Assembly: GCA_009792885.1 (NCBI GenBank)
Contig: WMCF01000025.1
Span: 9,264,123-9,328,122 of the forward strand
Reading direction: 5' to 3'
From: Eremophila alpestris peregrina
Lineage: Eukaryota > Chordata > Aves > Passeriformes > Alaudidae
Length of the DNA: 64,000 bases
Under the pieces are notes generated by a model, which saw only the letters and a list, made by a program, of their open reading frames with translations, ran no database searches and was not told the DNA's origin. This document shows positions 28,513 through 41,602 of this stretch, piece by piece (positions within the stretch are counted from its first letter, which is position 1; each line of letters starts with the position of its first letter). The translations under genes were made by a program, and so were the position numbers.

Positions 28513-30188
28513 AAAATGAATGCAAAACCAATGCAATGCAAAATAATCATGAGACAAGTGAAGATCAATAGAAAACTGTTAAAAAAACTCATGTATTATA
28601 TCTTATGTAGTTGACATAATACACTTGATGGCACATATAGTCCCTCTGCTGCTCTCCTGTCAAAAAGATTATTATTCATAATGGAAGAAACATTTAAATA
28701 TGAGGAATGTGTGTCTTCATTAAGTCTCTTCTCCCAGTACAAATTTTACCCACAATTTTCACTACATAAAGACCACAATGGACTGCATTCTTTTTGATAT
28801 GAATATATTCTGGAATATGAAGGCAGCAAGAGTATGCAAGAGGAAAGATTAACTAACATAGAGGAGAAAATATGTATTTATTGACAGAACAGGCATGGAA
28901 ACTAAGATGGAGCTGGTGCAAATAGGATGAAAAAATATTTGGATGGTGCTACTCAGATACTAATGGTTCATCACTGAAATATAAGCATTTATCAAAAGAA
29001 TTCTGTAGAATATGTCTGAATTAATTTCTGTAGACAATCTTCTATCCTGAGTCTATATCCATCCTGTGTCACAGCCAGTTGTATGGATGGTGATAGAGAA
29101 ATGGACAGAGGCTGAAAAATGTTTGAGGACTGGTTTAGATTTCAGTTATCTTGATTTTGGAAGACAGAATTCATTGAAGTCTAATGGATAATATTATTAC
29201 ACAGAAGCAGGAGATGATTATCTGCAGAAATACAGAATGAAGAACAATTTACTGTGTAGGAATTCTGGAGGAAAGGATAAGGAAGCCAGAGAAGATCATA
29301 AGATAGGCATGGGTTACAAGATGGGTTGCTGTGACAGACAGCTATTCAGGAGTATATTGACAACTATTTCTGGCAGAACATACAGATGACATGTCCCTCT
29401 GTGCAGAGCTTATGGAGAAATACCACAACCAGTCTGAATGACAAACTTCAGGAAAGACAGGGACCAGCCAGAATGAGTCCAAATGAAAGCAAGGAAGTAG
29501 TAGCTAGGAAGACAGACTGAACTGACTCCCATCTCACCTTTAATTATATATTCAGCTCCTCTAACTATACCCCTTCAGCCTGCAAACAAGGAACAATGCT
29601 GTGTTCTTCATGGTAATGTAGTGCAGTGGCACCATTCTTACTCAATGTCTTCATGCACAACGTACACGACAGAGGAGGTCACCAAGGCACAGCAGAAAAA
29701 GCAGAGTCCCTGGACATATGGCTCCACTGCATGTTTAGGATGAAGTCTTCATATGATCTACTTAAAGAACTGGAACAAAGAAAATTGTCCAATATGGGAA
29801 GAAAGAACTGGTTCATATGGTAAATTTTATTGCTACTGATTTTATGCTTGCAAGCTGCTCTTACTGGCCTTGAAATAGAGTGGTTCACCTTACATGTGAG
29901 GTCCATCTCAGTTTCCCATTTTTTTATTCAGTGAGCTAAATTCATATTTATAAATCATCAATTAGGACTGAGAAACAGTTTCCTTTAATGAGATAGTCTG
30001 GATCCCCAGGAAGGGACTTGTTCTGACAGGTTTTGGTGTCACAGTACATCAGGCACAGCTCCATTGATTTCAGGAATGTTAATCCATGAGGCCTGACATT
30101 ACTGATGGACTAAAAGAAGCATTTTAGTTTTCTCTTTGACCAAAAGTAGAAGTGTTGTCTCTGCAGACCTTGAAACAGATTTCTTGCT

Positions 30189-31585
30189 CTAGTCCATTTG
30201 GAATATACCCTGTGGTATAAAAGTACTAACTCCAGTGCCTATGGAGCTGAACACATCACCATAGCTGTTAAATACACCTCTTGCTGTGGCTGCAGCAGTG
30301 TGTCTGTGGTCTTCTCACACTGGAATGCTGAAGGGCTTATAGGAATGGCTTTAGGAGCAGCATTATTGGGTTGATACTTAGGATTGTTGAACCTGTTCAC
30401 TGAAGGTATTATATCCAATCCACTGTCAAACTTGGGAAGCTGCAATAAGCTGTGTGCTTTTGAAACTGGTTGGTGAGAATTGCAAGATTTTGATGGTGAC
30501 TGTGATTTATGTTGAACTTCATTTGTCAAGAGATTGTGTTTGGGTTTAGGACTTCCAAACTTGTGCTCAAAGGGCCTTGCAGCATGAGGTAAGGTTTTAC
30601 TGTAAAGCAGTTGTAAGAGGGAGTGAATGTTTTCTGAATCTGTTAATTCCTTTAGCAGGGCCTTTGTCAAGGGAAGCTTTTCTGATGATAAAAAGTGAAC
30701 TGCACCATGTCCTCTCTAGAGGATCTGAAAATTGCTGGCTTATTCTGAGGTGGAGGAGGGTCAGGCACAGAGTTAACTTCAGAAAGTGGAGGCTTGTGAC
30801 ATGCTGGGAGAGACAGGACAGGACTACCAATTGACTGAGGTTCTGTGTGCTGTACTTTGAAGGAGTAAGAGGTGGAGCTGTAACTTGACAATTGGCTCAT
30901 AGCATGTTTTATTGACAGGCCTATCAATTGACTCAGCATCAGTTGGTTTCCCTATAGAATAACTGGTGAATTTCAGCTGATTCTGCAAATGAATTGATTT
31001 AGTGGGCTCAGAATGATGGCTGGCAGGAACCTACAGACAGAGCTTATTTTCAGAACTCCCACAGTGAAAACACAATAGCTGCTTTGGGTAACACTCTGCA
31101 TCTTTTCAGGATCCCAGTGGCTTGAGATCTTTGCTTGAAGTCTCTGTGGTTCAGGGCCCTGTAAATATACTCCTTATATGAAGTACCCTTTTAGCTCGTG
31201 AATGAGTGCAATACCTGTTGGAAGATAGTATGATCTTGTAAAAGGAATGAACCACTTAACTTCCTGGTATTTGGAAGAAAGGTAAAAAAAGAAAGGATCC
31301 AAGGAAAAAACCTAGATGAAAAATGGCTGATTCACAATACAAGTCCCCAGATCCAGGTCTCTGAATATTTTCCTTACATTTTCTAATTCCACAATTCCTT
31401 GAGTATATCTGACCACCGTTCTTCTTTTCTTGCTTGTTGCTGTCTGCTCCCCTTCTTTCAGAATCAGGTGAAGCAGAAAGGTGAGACATCTTATCTTCCT
31501 CTACTCCTCTTCATAATCCAGGGAATTATTCTTCTTTTTTGTTCACAGCCTCCAGTGACTTGGCTCCTGGGTCAGCTGCTGCCAT
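30189..31585 (-). pseudogene. Probable decayed retrocopy of an unidentified protein-coding gene
   Basis: On the minus strand, an ATG at 31585 (MAAADPGAKSLEAVNKKEE) opens a frame with two early stops. It resumes as DKMSHLSASPDSERRGADSN and runs to about 31256. Protein-like sequence then continues through several frame changes: GPEPQRLQAKISSHWDPEKM near 31150, VPASHHSEPTKSIHLQNQLK near 31010, HKPPLSEVNSVPDPPPPQNK near 30780, and a 143-codon frame at 30239-30670 rich in Ser, Pro, Lys and His. It then shifts to a last segment ending SYGDVFSSIGTG...FQMD with a stop at 30191-30189. The Ser/Pro/Lys-rich composition is unlike surrounding chance frames, and there are no introns, frame disruptions or stops consistent with function. 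I do not recognise the parent. No clear poly-A tail or target-site duplication is visible. It lies in sense orientation inside CTNND2, and no CTNND2 sequence is seen in it. Chance remains possible. Confidence 0.45.
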
Positions 31586-32920
31586 AGCCAGATGGTCAAG
31601 TGCCTACTGTGACTCACCCATCCTGCAAGAGCTATGCACACACTGATGGGCCAATACTCAGAAGCATTGCTCTTTCCAGGAAGATCAGTGTGTGAACAGC
31701 TCACCTTGAACACTTTCTCCTGGGTTCCCACTGCAGTCTAATCTAGGCTGTGCCCCAAGATTGGTTAAAAAGCCCATGCCATCCTAACTTTCAAATGAGT
31801 ACCACTGCTTCTGAAAGTACTTCCATCAGTTTTGCAATACTTTTTAGAATTTTTAGAATTCCTTTCAGTGGGTGATGTCTAGACATCTTCTGAACACTAC
31901 TTATCTCACAAGGACAAAGCCACATGTGATTATTCATTCACAGTTACAGAAACCAAGGCAAGATAGGTCTATGGCCAACTCAAGAAGCCACCCAAGACTT
32001 AAATGCTTTTCTTCTCAGGAATGACTGAAACAAATAAACTCTTCTAGTTCAGGATGAGGTTTTTTAGTATCTGCTTTGGAAATAATTTCATTCTCTTACT
32101 TTGTTTACTTTGGTGGCAAATCTAGTACTAATCTCTAGCCACAGGGCTCCGAAGTGCAGCTTGTTATTAATATTGCCAGACTAATAGTTACTGATCTATT
32201 AAGTTTTAAGTAGATTTTAGAATAAAATGGGGAAGGAAAGAGACAACATTTAATTATCATGAGAATGTGGGAAGGGTTACAATGAAGTTAATCTCTGACT
32301 CTTAATCGATTTTTGTATTGTTTGAAGATTGAACTAGAAGTGCAGTTCTTTTCTCTCTCTTTTAATAACTTTGCCTCAGCTTTGAAGTCTCTGTAAGCTG
32401 AGCACAGCTTATCAGGAAAGTCCTAGTGAATGAAAGATGCTTGAACAGGGCTACAACTGAACAAGATGAATTTCAGTCTCCCTAGGAAGAAGCTGAGCTT
32501 TTCAGTATAAGGCATATACATATTCAATCCCAAGGCAGAAGAATGGATTTAACTACAGTGGATAATGCACAGAAATCCATCCTCAGAACCCCCTGTCTCA
32601 AAGGCTTTGCTTGTGATGTACTTGGTATTTCAGATTGTTAGTGGCTCACAAGAGAGAAGGAGACATGGCCTTTTCTTTGGGGCTTGATTTAGACATTGTG
32701 GTGCAGAATTGTACAGCAGAGGATAACACCTTTAGCTGCTGAAGATTTAGTACCAATATAGAGAAATTATACATGCCAGCTTGCCAGCCTACCTGATGTC
32801 ATTATATTCCAAAGGACCCTGCTTTTGTCTGTCCAAGGAACACAGCCTATCTGTTTTGCTATTCTAATTTTCCAGTAAGACATGAAGCATTTCCCCAAAC
32901 TGGTAGTTTTGTTTTGTTTT

Positions 32921-32953
32921 GGGAGGGAAGGAGGGGAGAAAAGGGAGTGAGGG
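32921..32953 (+). other. G-quadruplex candidate
   Basis: After a GTTTT repeat, the plus strand reads GGGAGGGAAGGAGGGGAG, AAAAGGG, then AGTGAGGG. This gives at least four G-tracts of three or more with loops of seven or fewer bases. Because CTNND2 is transcribed from the other strand, the G-rich side is the template strand and the pre-mRNA is C-rich here. Folding is untested. Confidence 0.55.
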
Positions 32954-34050
32954 TTTTTAGTAAAGCAAGTTTACAGTGGTGCAATAATATTAAGATAGGA
33001 AACACGGTGGCTGCATTCCAGCAAAATAAAACAACTTTCAGGCTGTGGGCACACCTCTAGTATGCAAGCATAAAAATTTCTCATTTTGAGCCTCATGAGC
33101 ACTACTGGGGCAAGTCAAGAGTTTTTCACCTCTCAGCTGCTCACCTGACTCATTCGAGTTTGTTGTGTTTAACAAAATCTGTCTGTAAAAGGAAACAGCA
33201 ATCTTTTTGCTCCCCCAGCTCATTTTGACAGGTTAGTCAGGGAGTGCTGATTCACTGTAGATGTGATGTGCTAATGAGGGGCTGGGTAGAGCCTAGAAGC
33301 AGGAGGATATTGTGTCACTGGCTGCCTCATGGGGAATTACCAGGTGTTAGGTTAGGGAACTGTAGTTTCCTAAATATGCTAACTCAATCAGCTGAGAACC
33401 TATAATTTTCAAAGTGAAAACAGAAACTCCACTATTAAAAAATGAACTGTATTATATAATATATTTAACATGAATTTATTTCTATTAAATACACTTAATG
33501 GGGTAAGTACTACATTTTCAAAGGATCAAAGTGAATTAATTGGCATCCAACTCTGGTTTTCATAATAAACTATTAATCCTTTAAAACAGTCCATTTAATG
33601 CCTATGTCATGACTGAAAACAGAAATTCAGTTCTTAATTTACCATCCGGCAACTAAGAATTTTACCCAGATATTATTAACATGCTAAGAACCACTTGTAC
33701 TTTTACTTTACTCTCCTATTTAATTAATTGATTTAAAGTAGGCCTTAGCATTGTTTGGCACTGTGGGGTGATTACTACCTATGCAGCCTACTCACTCTAT
33801 CTTAATAACGCTGCTTTTGTTATTCTGAGTTGAATCCTGCTTCTCAGGAAAAATTCCTTCTAGCTCCCATGAGATGATTAAGCTGACAGCAACAAGATTT
33901 TCTTCTAATTGTTGCAATTGTATGCCATAACACAATGTGTGTTTTACATAAAGGAAGTGATTTTCTATATGCATGTGTACTCCTTAACACAGCTTCTCTT
34001 CCTCTTTGGTGCAGGTTAAAGGCTGGAATAAAACCTACCTAAATACATAT

Positions 34051-34112
34051 AAACACACACAACCACACACATATATTGTGTTGTAGTGTGTATATATTAA
34101 TATAAAGATTAG
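34051..34112. repeat. AC/GT microsatellite pair forming an imperfect inverted repeat
   Basis: An AC-rich run (34052-34070) is followed within a few bases by a GT-rich run (34077-34096) and then a TATA stretch. The two runs are roughly complementary and could fold into an imperfect hairpin. Confidence 0.6.
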
Positions 34113-34436
34113 GTTAAAGGCACTCTACCTCAATTTAATATGCAGATACTTTTGCAGATGATATTCACAGGTGAATCTGAAGTAAGTTATTTTAAAAGAC
34201 AGAATAAAAATGCCTTTTTACATAAGTGTTCTGATTACATTTCTTACATCCATTTTTTCCATGTATCTGAAATAATTTAAAATTTGTGGTATTGCTTTAC
34301 AATTGGATTATGCATCAGATCAGAATCTATTAGTCTACATGTGATTAGCTTAATAATAGGTATCACTGTTGAACACTAGAGAAATTACATTTATTTCCAC
34401 TGATTTGAAAGTAATCAGTTCCAAAGACAAAGTTAA

Positions 34437-34660
34437 ATGTTAGGTACAGGTTTTTCACCCAGAGGATGGTTGGGCACTGGACAGGTTCCCCAGGCAGGGC
34501 AGTGCTCACAGCACCAGCCTGAGAGAGTTCAAGAAGTATTTGGACAATGCTCTCAGGGACAGGGTGTGACCCATGGGGATCATCCTGTCCAGGGCCAGGA
34601 GTTGGACTTGATGATCCTTGCAGGTCTCTTCTAACTCAGGATATTCTATGACATTCCACA
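34437..34660 (+). mobile_element. CR1 LINE 3' fragment
   Basis: The fragment contains TTTTTCACCCAGAGGATGGT, GGGCACTGGACAGGTTCCCC and GTTGGACTTGATGATCCTTG, and ends GATATTCTATGACATTC. This is the typical 3' untranslated end of a bird CR1 subfamily on the plus strand, antisense to CTNND2. It is 5'-truncated, leaving about 220 bp. Confidence 0.92.
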
Positions 34661-35049
34661 ATATTTCCCTTTTAAAATCTGCTAGTACAGCGCCTTACTA
34701 AAAATGCAACAAATTGAGCTACTATTACAATTCCCTCTGGTAAATAAAGCAAACTTCTGTGTTTAAGTGTATTTAGTTACAATTATTCTATTACTGCCCT
34801 GATTCAACAATAAGATGGTTATTCCCTGAAGCTTATACACTGTCACACTGAAACTGTGGTTTAAAATTTGGTGAACCTTGTCCTGAAGTAACCTAAGTAT
34901 CTCCAATGATGTCACTGAGGTTAAAGACATTTAAATTGTGTTTCTCCACTTCTAATTTAGGAATTACAGAGAGTACTCTACGCTGCTTGAAATAACAAAT
35001 GTGCCAGTTTACCCTTACTCTATATAGTGTCTTTACTGAGATTCTGACC

Positions 35050-35935
35050 AGGTAAGTAGATGATATGGTGGGCAGAAACTGGCTTGACAAAAGGGCTTCA
35101 CTGCCAGTACGAAATTCAACTGGCAGATGGTTATTTAGAGGTGCCCCAAGGTGGTGGTACTGGGGGCAAGACAATTTCACATCTTCATTAGCAGCCTGAA
35201 GGACAGGACAGACAGAAAGACTGTGGGCAGTGTGAAGTTGGGAGGAGCAGTCAATACACTGGAGGGCAGGACTGATACTCAGATGGACAGCTGAACAGCA
35301 AACTCGAAGTTCAACAGAGGCAAATGGACTCAAGATTAAATAAGCCCCTGTAGCAGCATACAGATAGGTGTCAACTGGTTAAAAAGCAAGCTTTAAAAAA
35401 AAACCCAGTGACATACTGGGCTTTATTACATGGAGTTGAGCCAACCCAATACGATTCTTCCTCTCACTCAAACAATTCTGCATCTACACTACACCTAGAG
35501 TGTCACATGCAGTTTTCTTCTGCCCAGTACAAAAAGGCATTGCAAAATACTGGAAGAAGTTCAGTGGAGCAGCACAAAGACAGCTGGGGGACTGGAACAC
35601 ATGGCAGACAAGAACTGCATCATCTGGGCCTTAAAGGAAGGTCATGGAGAGATCTTGACGTTGTTTACAACTACCTAATGGAATGGTGTGGAGAAGATGG
35701 GGTTAAGATAATCTTAAGCGTTTCAAAGAGAAAAAGAAGCAAAAGACATGCTGGAACACAGAAAATTCCAACTGATAAAAGCAAGACTGATTTTGCTATG
35801 GTGGTGGTCAAACAGCAGAACAGGTTGCCCAGGGAGGTAGAAGAATCTCCACCAGCTGGATAAAGTCCTAAGCAATCTTCTGTTACTGGACCAGCTTGAC
35901 CTCTGGAGGCCCCTTTCAAGCCAAATAGATGCAGT
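35050..35935 (+). mobile_element. CR1 LINE 3' segment, diverged
   Basis: GAAGTTGGGAGGAGCAGTCA, CACTGGAGGGCAGGACTGAT, the GAACAGGTTGCCCAGGGAGG region and the terminal CTTGACCTCTGGAGGCCCCT are CR1 landmarks in order on the plus strand. The open frame at 35408-35863 lies inside it and is a repeat artefact, not a host gene. The left boundary is approximate. It lies within 500 bp of the CR1 at 34437 but has a different 3' end, so it is a separate insertion. Confidence 0.82.
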
Positions 35936-37769
35936 AATACCAAATTTTGTCTTTATTGCAATTGCAGACTGAAGCCTTCTCTAAAGCCTGAAAAAGTTCC
36001 TTTATTTTTTAACTGTATTTTCTAATTTTATCCAGTTAACCTAATTTTCTAGACTTACATGGACTAAAAGGAAGTAAACTGGCACAATAGTGACCGACGG
36101 AATTTCATAGTGTATGTATCCCAGACTGTTAGCAATTACTTAACAGCTGAGATCACAACGACAACCAATTTTTAATTTGTTGATTACTTCTTGCACATTG
36201 ATCAAGGTTTATAAACAATCAGCAACAAGGTAGGTTTTATTTCTATTTCTTTTTGTAAGGGAGGGCTTGACAATGCACTGAAAATTCTCCAAACTTTCTA
36301 TTTAAAGGTGTTTCTCTGACTGTGTTTGCTTAAAATCTTCATTCTGGAATACTGAAGCTATTGTATCTAAAATATTCAATAATTTAGTTCCTTCTATAAA
36401 AAGTAAAGGCCTTCACTTATGAGTGCTAGTAACATGCTGTTTTCTTTTATCTTAATCTGGTCTTTCAAATTGCACTACTCATATAACATATATTTTCAAA
36501 AACATAGATTTAAGCATTAATGCATCTTAATGCTTTCTTAGGTCAATTCCTGAAGTCCAATCTATCATTACAAAATATCATTATACATATATAAAATTGC
36601 TAACTCTAGGGGGTAGTCACAGAATCTTTTTCATGTTCACACAACCTCTTGCATAACACAGCCACAAGAGGAAGCAAAAGGAAAATGAAAAACATAACAC
36701 TGAAGATTGCATCAGTAATACCAGATTTCAAGTAATTTTATAGAGATGCCATGGAGAGATCAATGGGGGTTTGAAGCTGATTCTAAGGGTTCTCTAGGCT
36801 TTCCTTGGGAGGAAAACTACATTTCTTTACTTTTGTTTAATTGAGCCCATCGAGATATTAAGTAGCAGAATCACAGTCTTACTTTATGGAATTATGATAA
36901 TAAGGCCCCTCAGCAAATTGATTATTTCCTCACTTACCTCAGATGATGAGAATTTGTTACCCTTTTAATATTTTGTAACTGTGTATTACAAAACTGCTGC
37001 TGTTCAATCCCATCAGTTATAAGCATGAAACAGCAGATTTTGATTTTTTAAAATACTGCTTGCTAAGTAGGGGTGGAAGCAGATTTTTTCTGAGACTTAT
37101 TTAAGCAAGAACAAAAGTAAGAGCCTATAAATGACCAGAAACCTAAGACACAGTGACAGTGCTTCCAGCCAGTCCCAGACAGTGCCTTTTGAGAGGTACT
37201 ACATACACATCAAGGCACAATATTCATCAGGAAACACAAGCATTCATTTGCTGCAGCAAATGAACATTATTCTGCTTTCTGTAATTAAGAGGAGATTTGA
37301 AGTTTTACTAGTGTTATCTGAAACAAGGGCATTTAACACTAAAACCCATAATAAATGAAGGAAACAACCAGGGTATGACTTGGTTCTTACTAGCACAAAA
37401 AATCCTACATGAAAGTACCACTGAAGACCAATTATACTGTAAGAAAACAGAAGCCTCTGCAGTGGCATGCAGAAACCAAGTATGTGACTGACTGCCTTTT
37501 TATATCCATCAAAGACTAAACCAACACATGCACACAGGTATTTTGGCACAGAGTGCATATAACCCAACAAAGAACTACCATCACCTTCTGCCAATACTGG
37601 GCAAGTGCTAAGAACCAGGAACATTGGTCAGGAATAGAAAGAAAAACTAAATTCAATTTAACTGCACTGACATTTAGTTAAAATGCCAGTTGTAAGAACC
37701 CAGACATCCACAATCTTTCCTAATCCTACATTCGTTGAACACTAACTCTCTGGTATCTTCTACCTTTGC

Positions 37770-38183
37770 TGTTGTTCTAGTTTCAGTCAAGGAGGGAGTT
37801 AATTTTTTGCAGTAGCTGTGATGGGGCAGAGCCTGGAGCTGAGTGGGTGTGGCCAAGATATGGTGCTATCAGATACTGTCTGGGCTTGAGGGAAAAAGCA
37901 TGGACATGGACAGTCTGTCCACTGTTTTGTTCACTGTCCTGGTTGGAGAGCAATTTTTGCCTGTAAGACATCCTCTTCATCAATTTTGTATCTTTTTGTT
38001 ATCAACTTTGTAGCTGTTACTGTCTTCTTATCTCATTGTGGTTTCCAGTAAATTGTTCTTATCTCAGCTTGGTATGTCTGCCATTTGTCTCTCACTGGAG
38101 AGGATGGGGACAGGGAAGCAGCTTGTGGCTTTTCACTTTAGTGGGAGCACTAAATTAAGGAATACCATTTCTAAACCCCAACA
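37770..38183 (+). mobile_element. Solo-LTR-like element of an avian endogenous retrovirus
   Basis: This roughly 414-bp unit begins TGTTGTTCTAG and ends CTAAACCCCAACA, giving TG..CA termini with an imperfect terminal inverted repeat. Inside are GGGAGTTAATTTTTTGCAG and GTAAATTGTTCTTATCTCAG, which resemble passerine ERV LTR sequence. No gag, pol or env sequence flanks it, so it looks like a solo LTR or fragment. I could not find a clear target-site duplication. Confidence 0.7.
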
Positions 38184-41100
38184 GTCACATTTTTATCCCG
38201 TGAAAATGAGATATTCTACTGTGCATTTTTTAATCTAATAGATGATGACAAACAGATGTGTTTCCTATTTGTGTTTCCTATTTTACATCTGTGTTAGCCT
38301 ACAGTCAGTCCTCCTGTGCAAGGACATAGCTTAGGCTCCTGCAATCAGAATTTTCTACCAGTGTCACCTTTGTGAATGGTGTTTGGGTTTTATCCTTAAC
38401 ATTTTTCCTTTTTTAAGCACTCTAAAACACGAGGAAAACAACTTTGGGGACACTAAAATAGAAGTGGGATAATCTCTCAAAAGCCAGATGAGGTGAGAGG
38501 GACATTGTGTACTGCCCACTTCACCTGTCAACACCTAACTTGGAACTAGGACTGAATGAGATTTTGCAGGAGCAACTGCACTAATTTAGAGAGTGCAAGG
38601 ATGCAGATGCACAGAGCAAATTACTGTTGACTGAAAGCCATCTTTAGGTAGTTTAAATTTAATCAATACACATTCATCTTTTCCTACTGGTTTATATTTT
38701 TTTCATTTCTCAGATGCACCTTCAACATCTTTTGAAACTACAGTGCCCCTCACCCTTTCTCAGGGCCTTCACACGTGAGAAGAAAATGGTATTAATTTCC
38801 TTTATCAAATGCTAATTCACCTGCCATGTTCTACTCTCTTGCACTGACATGTGTCATGAATGGGAATTTGAGTTTCTTCAAAGAAAAGTGCTTTTAGTAA
38901 AAGATGCCATATGTGTCACTTCTGTCATTTAAAAATAACTTAAGGTGGTAAGTATTTCAGGGGAAAACACTATTTTGAATCCTACAGAGAATAAAACCAG
39001 CTCGCTGTTTCATCAATCGAAGCTGATACAGAATTGGCTGGAAACATGTTTTGATACACTTACTTACCTGTTACTGTAAGGCTGTCACAAAACTTGGATT
39101 TTCAAAACTGCTTTTCCATTCTCATGGATTTAGAAGTGTTTTTAAAATTACTTTGGCAGTTTTTGAAATTTGCATTTCTACCTTTGCATACTTTATAGAA
39201 TATGTGATTAAATTATACGCACTTTCTAGATCAGAACTCCAAATTTTTGAAAGGTAAGTGACACTTCTCAGCATGAACATACTGAGAAACAGAGATGAAA
39301 ATTAATATTAAATTGTTTGAAATGTCAGTCTTCTGAGTGAGAAAAGCAGATACAGTCACAGTTTAATTGCTTGTTACCTTGTGCAGGAGAACAGAAATGA
39401 ACAGAAATTTTTTTATCTCCAACAAAATGTAAGGTGCAGGTCAGGGCACTTTCTTATGTGTGAAATGCACATCAGTGAAGTGAGAAGGCAACATGCCTCA
39501 GCTGTTTTTTGAGGTGGTGGTGTTTTTGGCAGTCACAGTTAATCTAGGCTTTCCTGGGCCACCTCTACCAGATTTTGCAATTTTTACTACTTGCACTCTG
39601 AATTCAATCTCAAGTAATACTGAATGTCAATATAAAATGATAAAACCTATAATAATAAGGACTTCAAGGTTTATAAACTTTGTACTATATGGCATCATTT
39701 AACATTATCATCATCATCTAGAGAAGGTGTCATGGTGCAATATTGAAGATGATTCTCTTGATTACAGCAGTTAAAGTAGTAAAATAACCGTTTTACAGGT
39801 ATTTCCCCACAGTTATTCTACTAGAAGGAATAGCTGGGTTGTGGTTACAATTTCTGAAGCATCTTGACCTTATTATGACAGAGATGAAATGATTCTTTGA
39901 CTTGGCATTACAGGGAAAAACAGATATGTGAAAGGAGCATCCCTCATTATCCTAGATTTGAACCTGCATGCAGTTATTTCTGCTATTTTGGGTGACAATG
40001 AAAAATTTTAGTGCTGTTTCACAAATTGCCTTTGCAGAGTCTACTGATCTAATTAAAGGGGAGCAGGACAGTGCTTAGTCTGTATTATCAGAACAACTTC
40101 TGATGGGATACTACTTCCCTATCTTCAGTTACACAAGAATTGGCCTGTGAGTCTCTGGCTACTTCTCTAGGTTCTCACACAGGACCCATTAGACTCTAAG
40201 ATCAAACACTTTATGTAATGGAGATAAGTGGGATGTGAGATAAGAGGTGCCATTTTCTCTCTACTGCTCAGAAGCCCAGCTGACTACTTGAAACACCACC
40301 TTTTTTCAGATGGTTCACGGAAGAGAAAAAATCCCTCCAAATCCAGACAGGTGTACTTAGGCAAAAAGAAAGTTCAGATGTAGAAGAGTTAATCCAATTT
40401 TGAAAGTGCTTGATCTTGACTTTGATACTAAGAATTCAGTTTTACCAAAGCTGGTTTTCCTGCTAAATCTCTTCACGAGAGTGTCATTTAATAAGAAATT
40501 ACTGAGGTTGAAAACCTTTTCTAACCCCTGTAACTACCAGGTCTGCTTGTCAAGAAATATATTTGAGGAAACACTGAGCAAAAAGCAACATGCAAGTTGC
40601 TAAGGCACATGAAAAGTCAACATCCCCTTGACACAAGGCTTTTACACCACAATAGAAAAAGTACTTAACATTTAAATATTTATCAGGTTAAATTCTCAGC
40701 TAACTTATTTATACAACACTAGAAACCAGGGAGTCCAGATGTTGCCATACAGGTGGTATAAAACATCATTGTTTAATTACTTCCTTACTAACTTAACTAG
40801 CACCTTTGTCTTCATTGATACAGAGTAAGAAGCACCAGTTATTAATGTATGACAATACATTTAATTTTGTAAATCAATGACAGCCTGTTCTCATTCAGGT
40901 ATCTGTTTATTGTTTTGCACAGCTCAACTATCAAACACAAAAAATGAAGTGCAATAAAAAGTGACACAAATTAAACAAATTGCTGGATATATTATGTCTT
41001 CACCTTCTTCTGAACAAATGTCTGATTAGTGTTTTCTGGCATCTTCTGCATTGCGAATTTATGTCAATTTAACATTCCAGTGACTAAGACACTTTATATG

Positions 41101-41554
41101 TCAATTAAAAATTCAATAAAAAACCTCAGTGTCTCTCACTGTCAGCAGATGCATGTGTGAGAAGTTCAGAAATGCTCACTTCTAAAAATAAGAGAAAGCT
41201 GAAGGTAGGCACTCTTAAGTGGGATGAAAGCTGCATATTTGATTTAATCATCTCCCAACACATCCCCATATTCCCTATCAATGTTCATTTCTAGGATTTA
41301 GCTATTGTTCTTGTAAATACAAAACCGGGAACTCTTTCCCCTGGATTTATTACTAATCCTGAAACAAAATGTGACCATGTTCTAAGATAGGAGGACCCCA
41401 TGTAGCCGTTTATACACCAGAAGAGCCATTTTCTTCTCTGAGTATGCAAATACTTGATTCTGATGCATTTTCAGCCTCACAGCTGAAAAGCAATCTTTAC
41501 AAACGTTGATATTACACCTTGAAATAACATACCTGACCTTTCTTTGAGTGCAAA

Positions 41555-41602
41555 GCTGGGCAAGGTGACTTAGTGAGGTTCCCTCCAACATGAATTATTC
41601 TG
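41555..41602 (+). mobile_element. Short CR1 3'-end fragment
   Basis: GGTGACTTAGTGAGGTTCCC followed by TCCAACATGAATTATTCTG resembles the CR1 3' end GATGACCT..GAGGTCCCTTCCAACCTGAATTATTCTATG. It is plus strand and less than 50 bp. Confidence 0.6.

Noticed and set aside
29626..29906. Short frames on both strands near 29.7 kb
   Set aside because: No conserved motif or splice context; composition fits chance frames.
35408..35863. Plus-strand 151-codon open frame
   Set aside because: It lies inside a CR1 element's 3' region and has CR1 sequence landmarks, so it is not a host gene.
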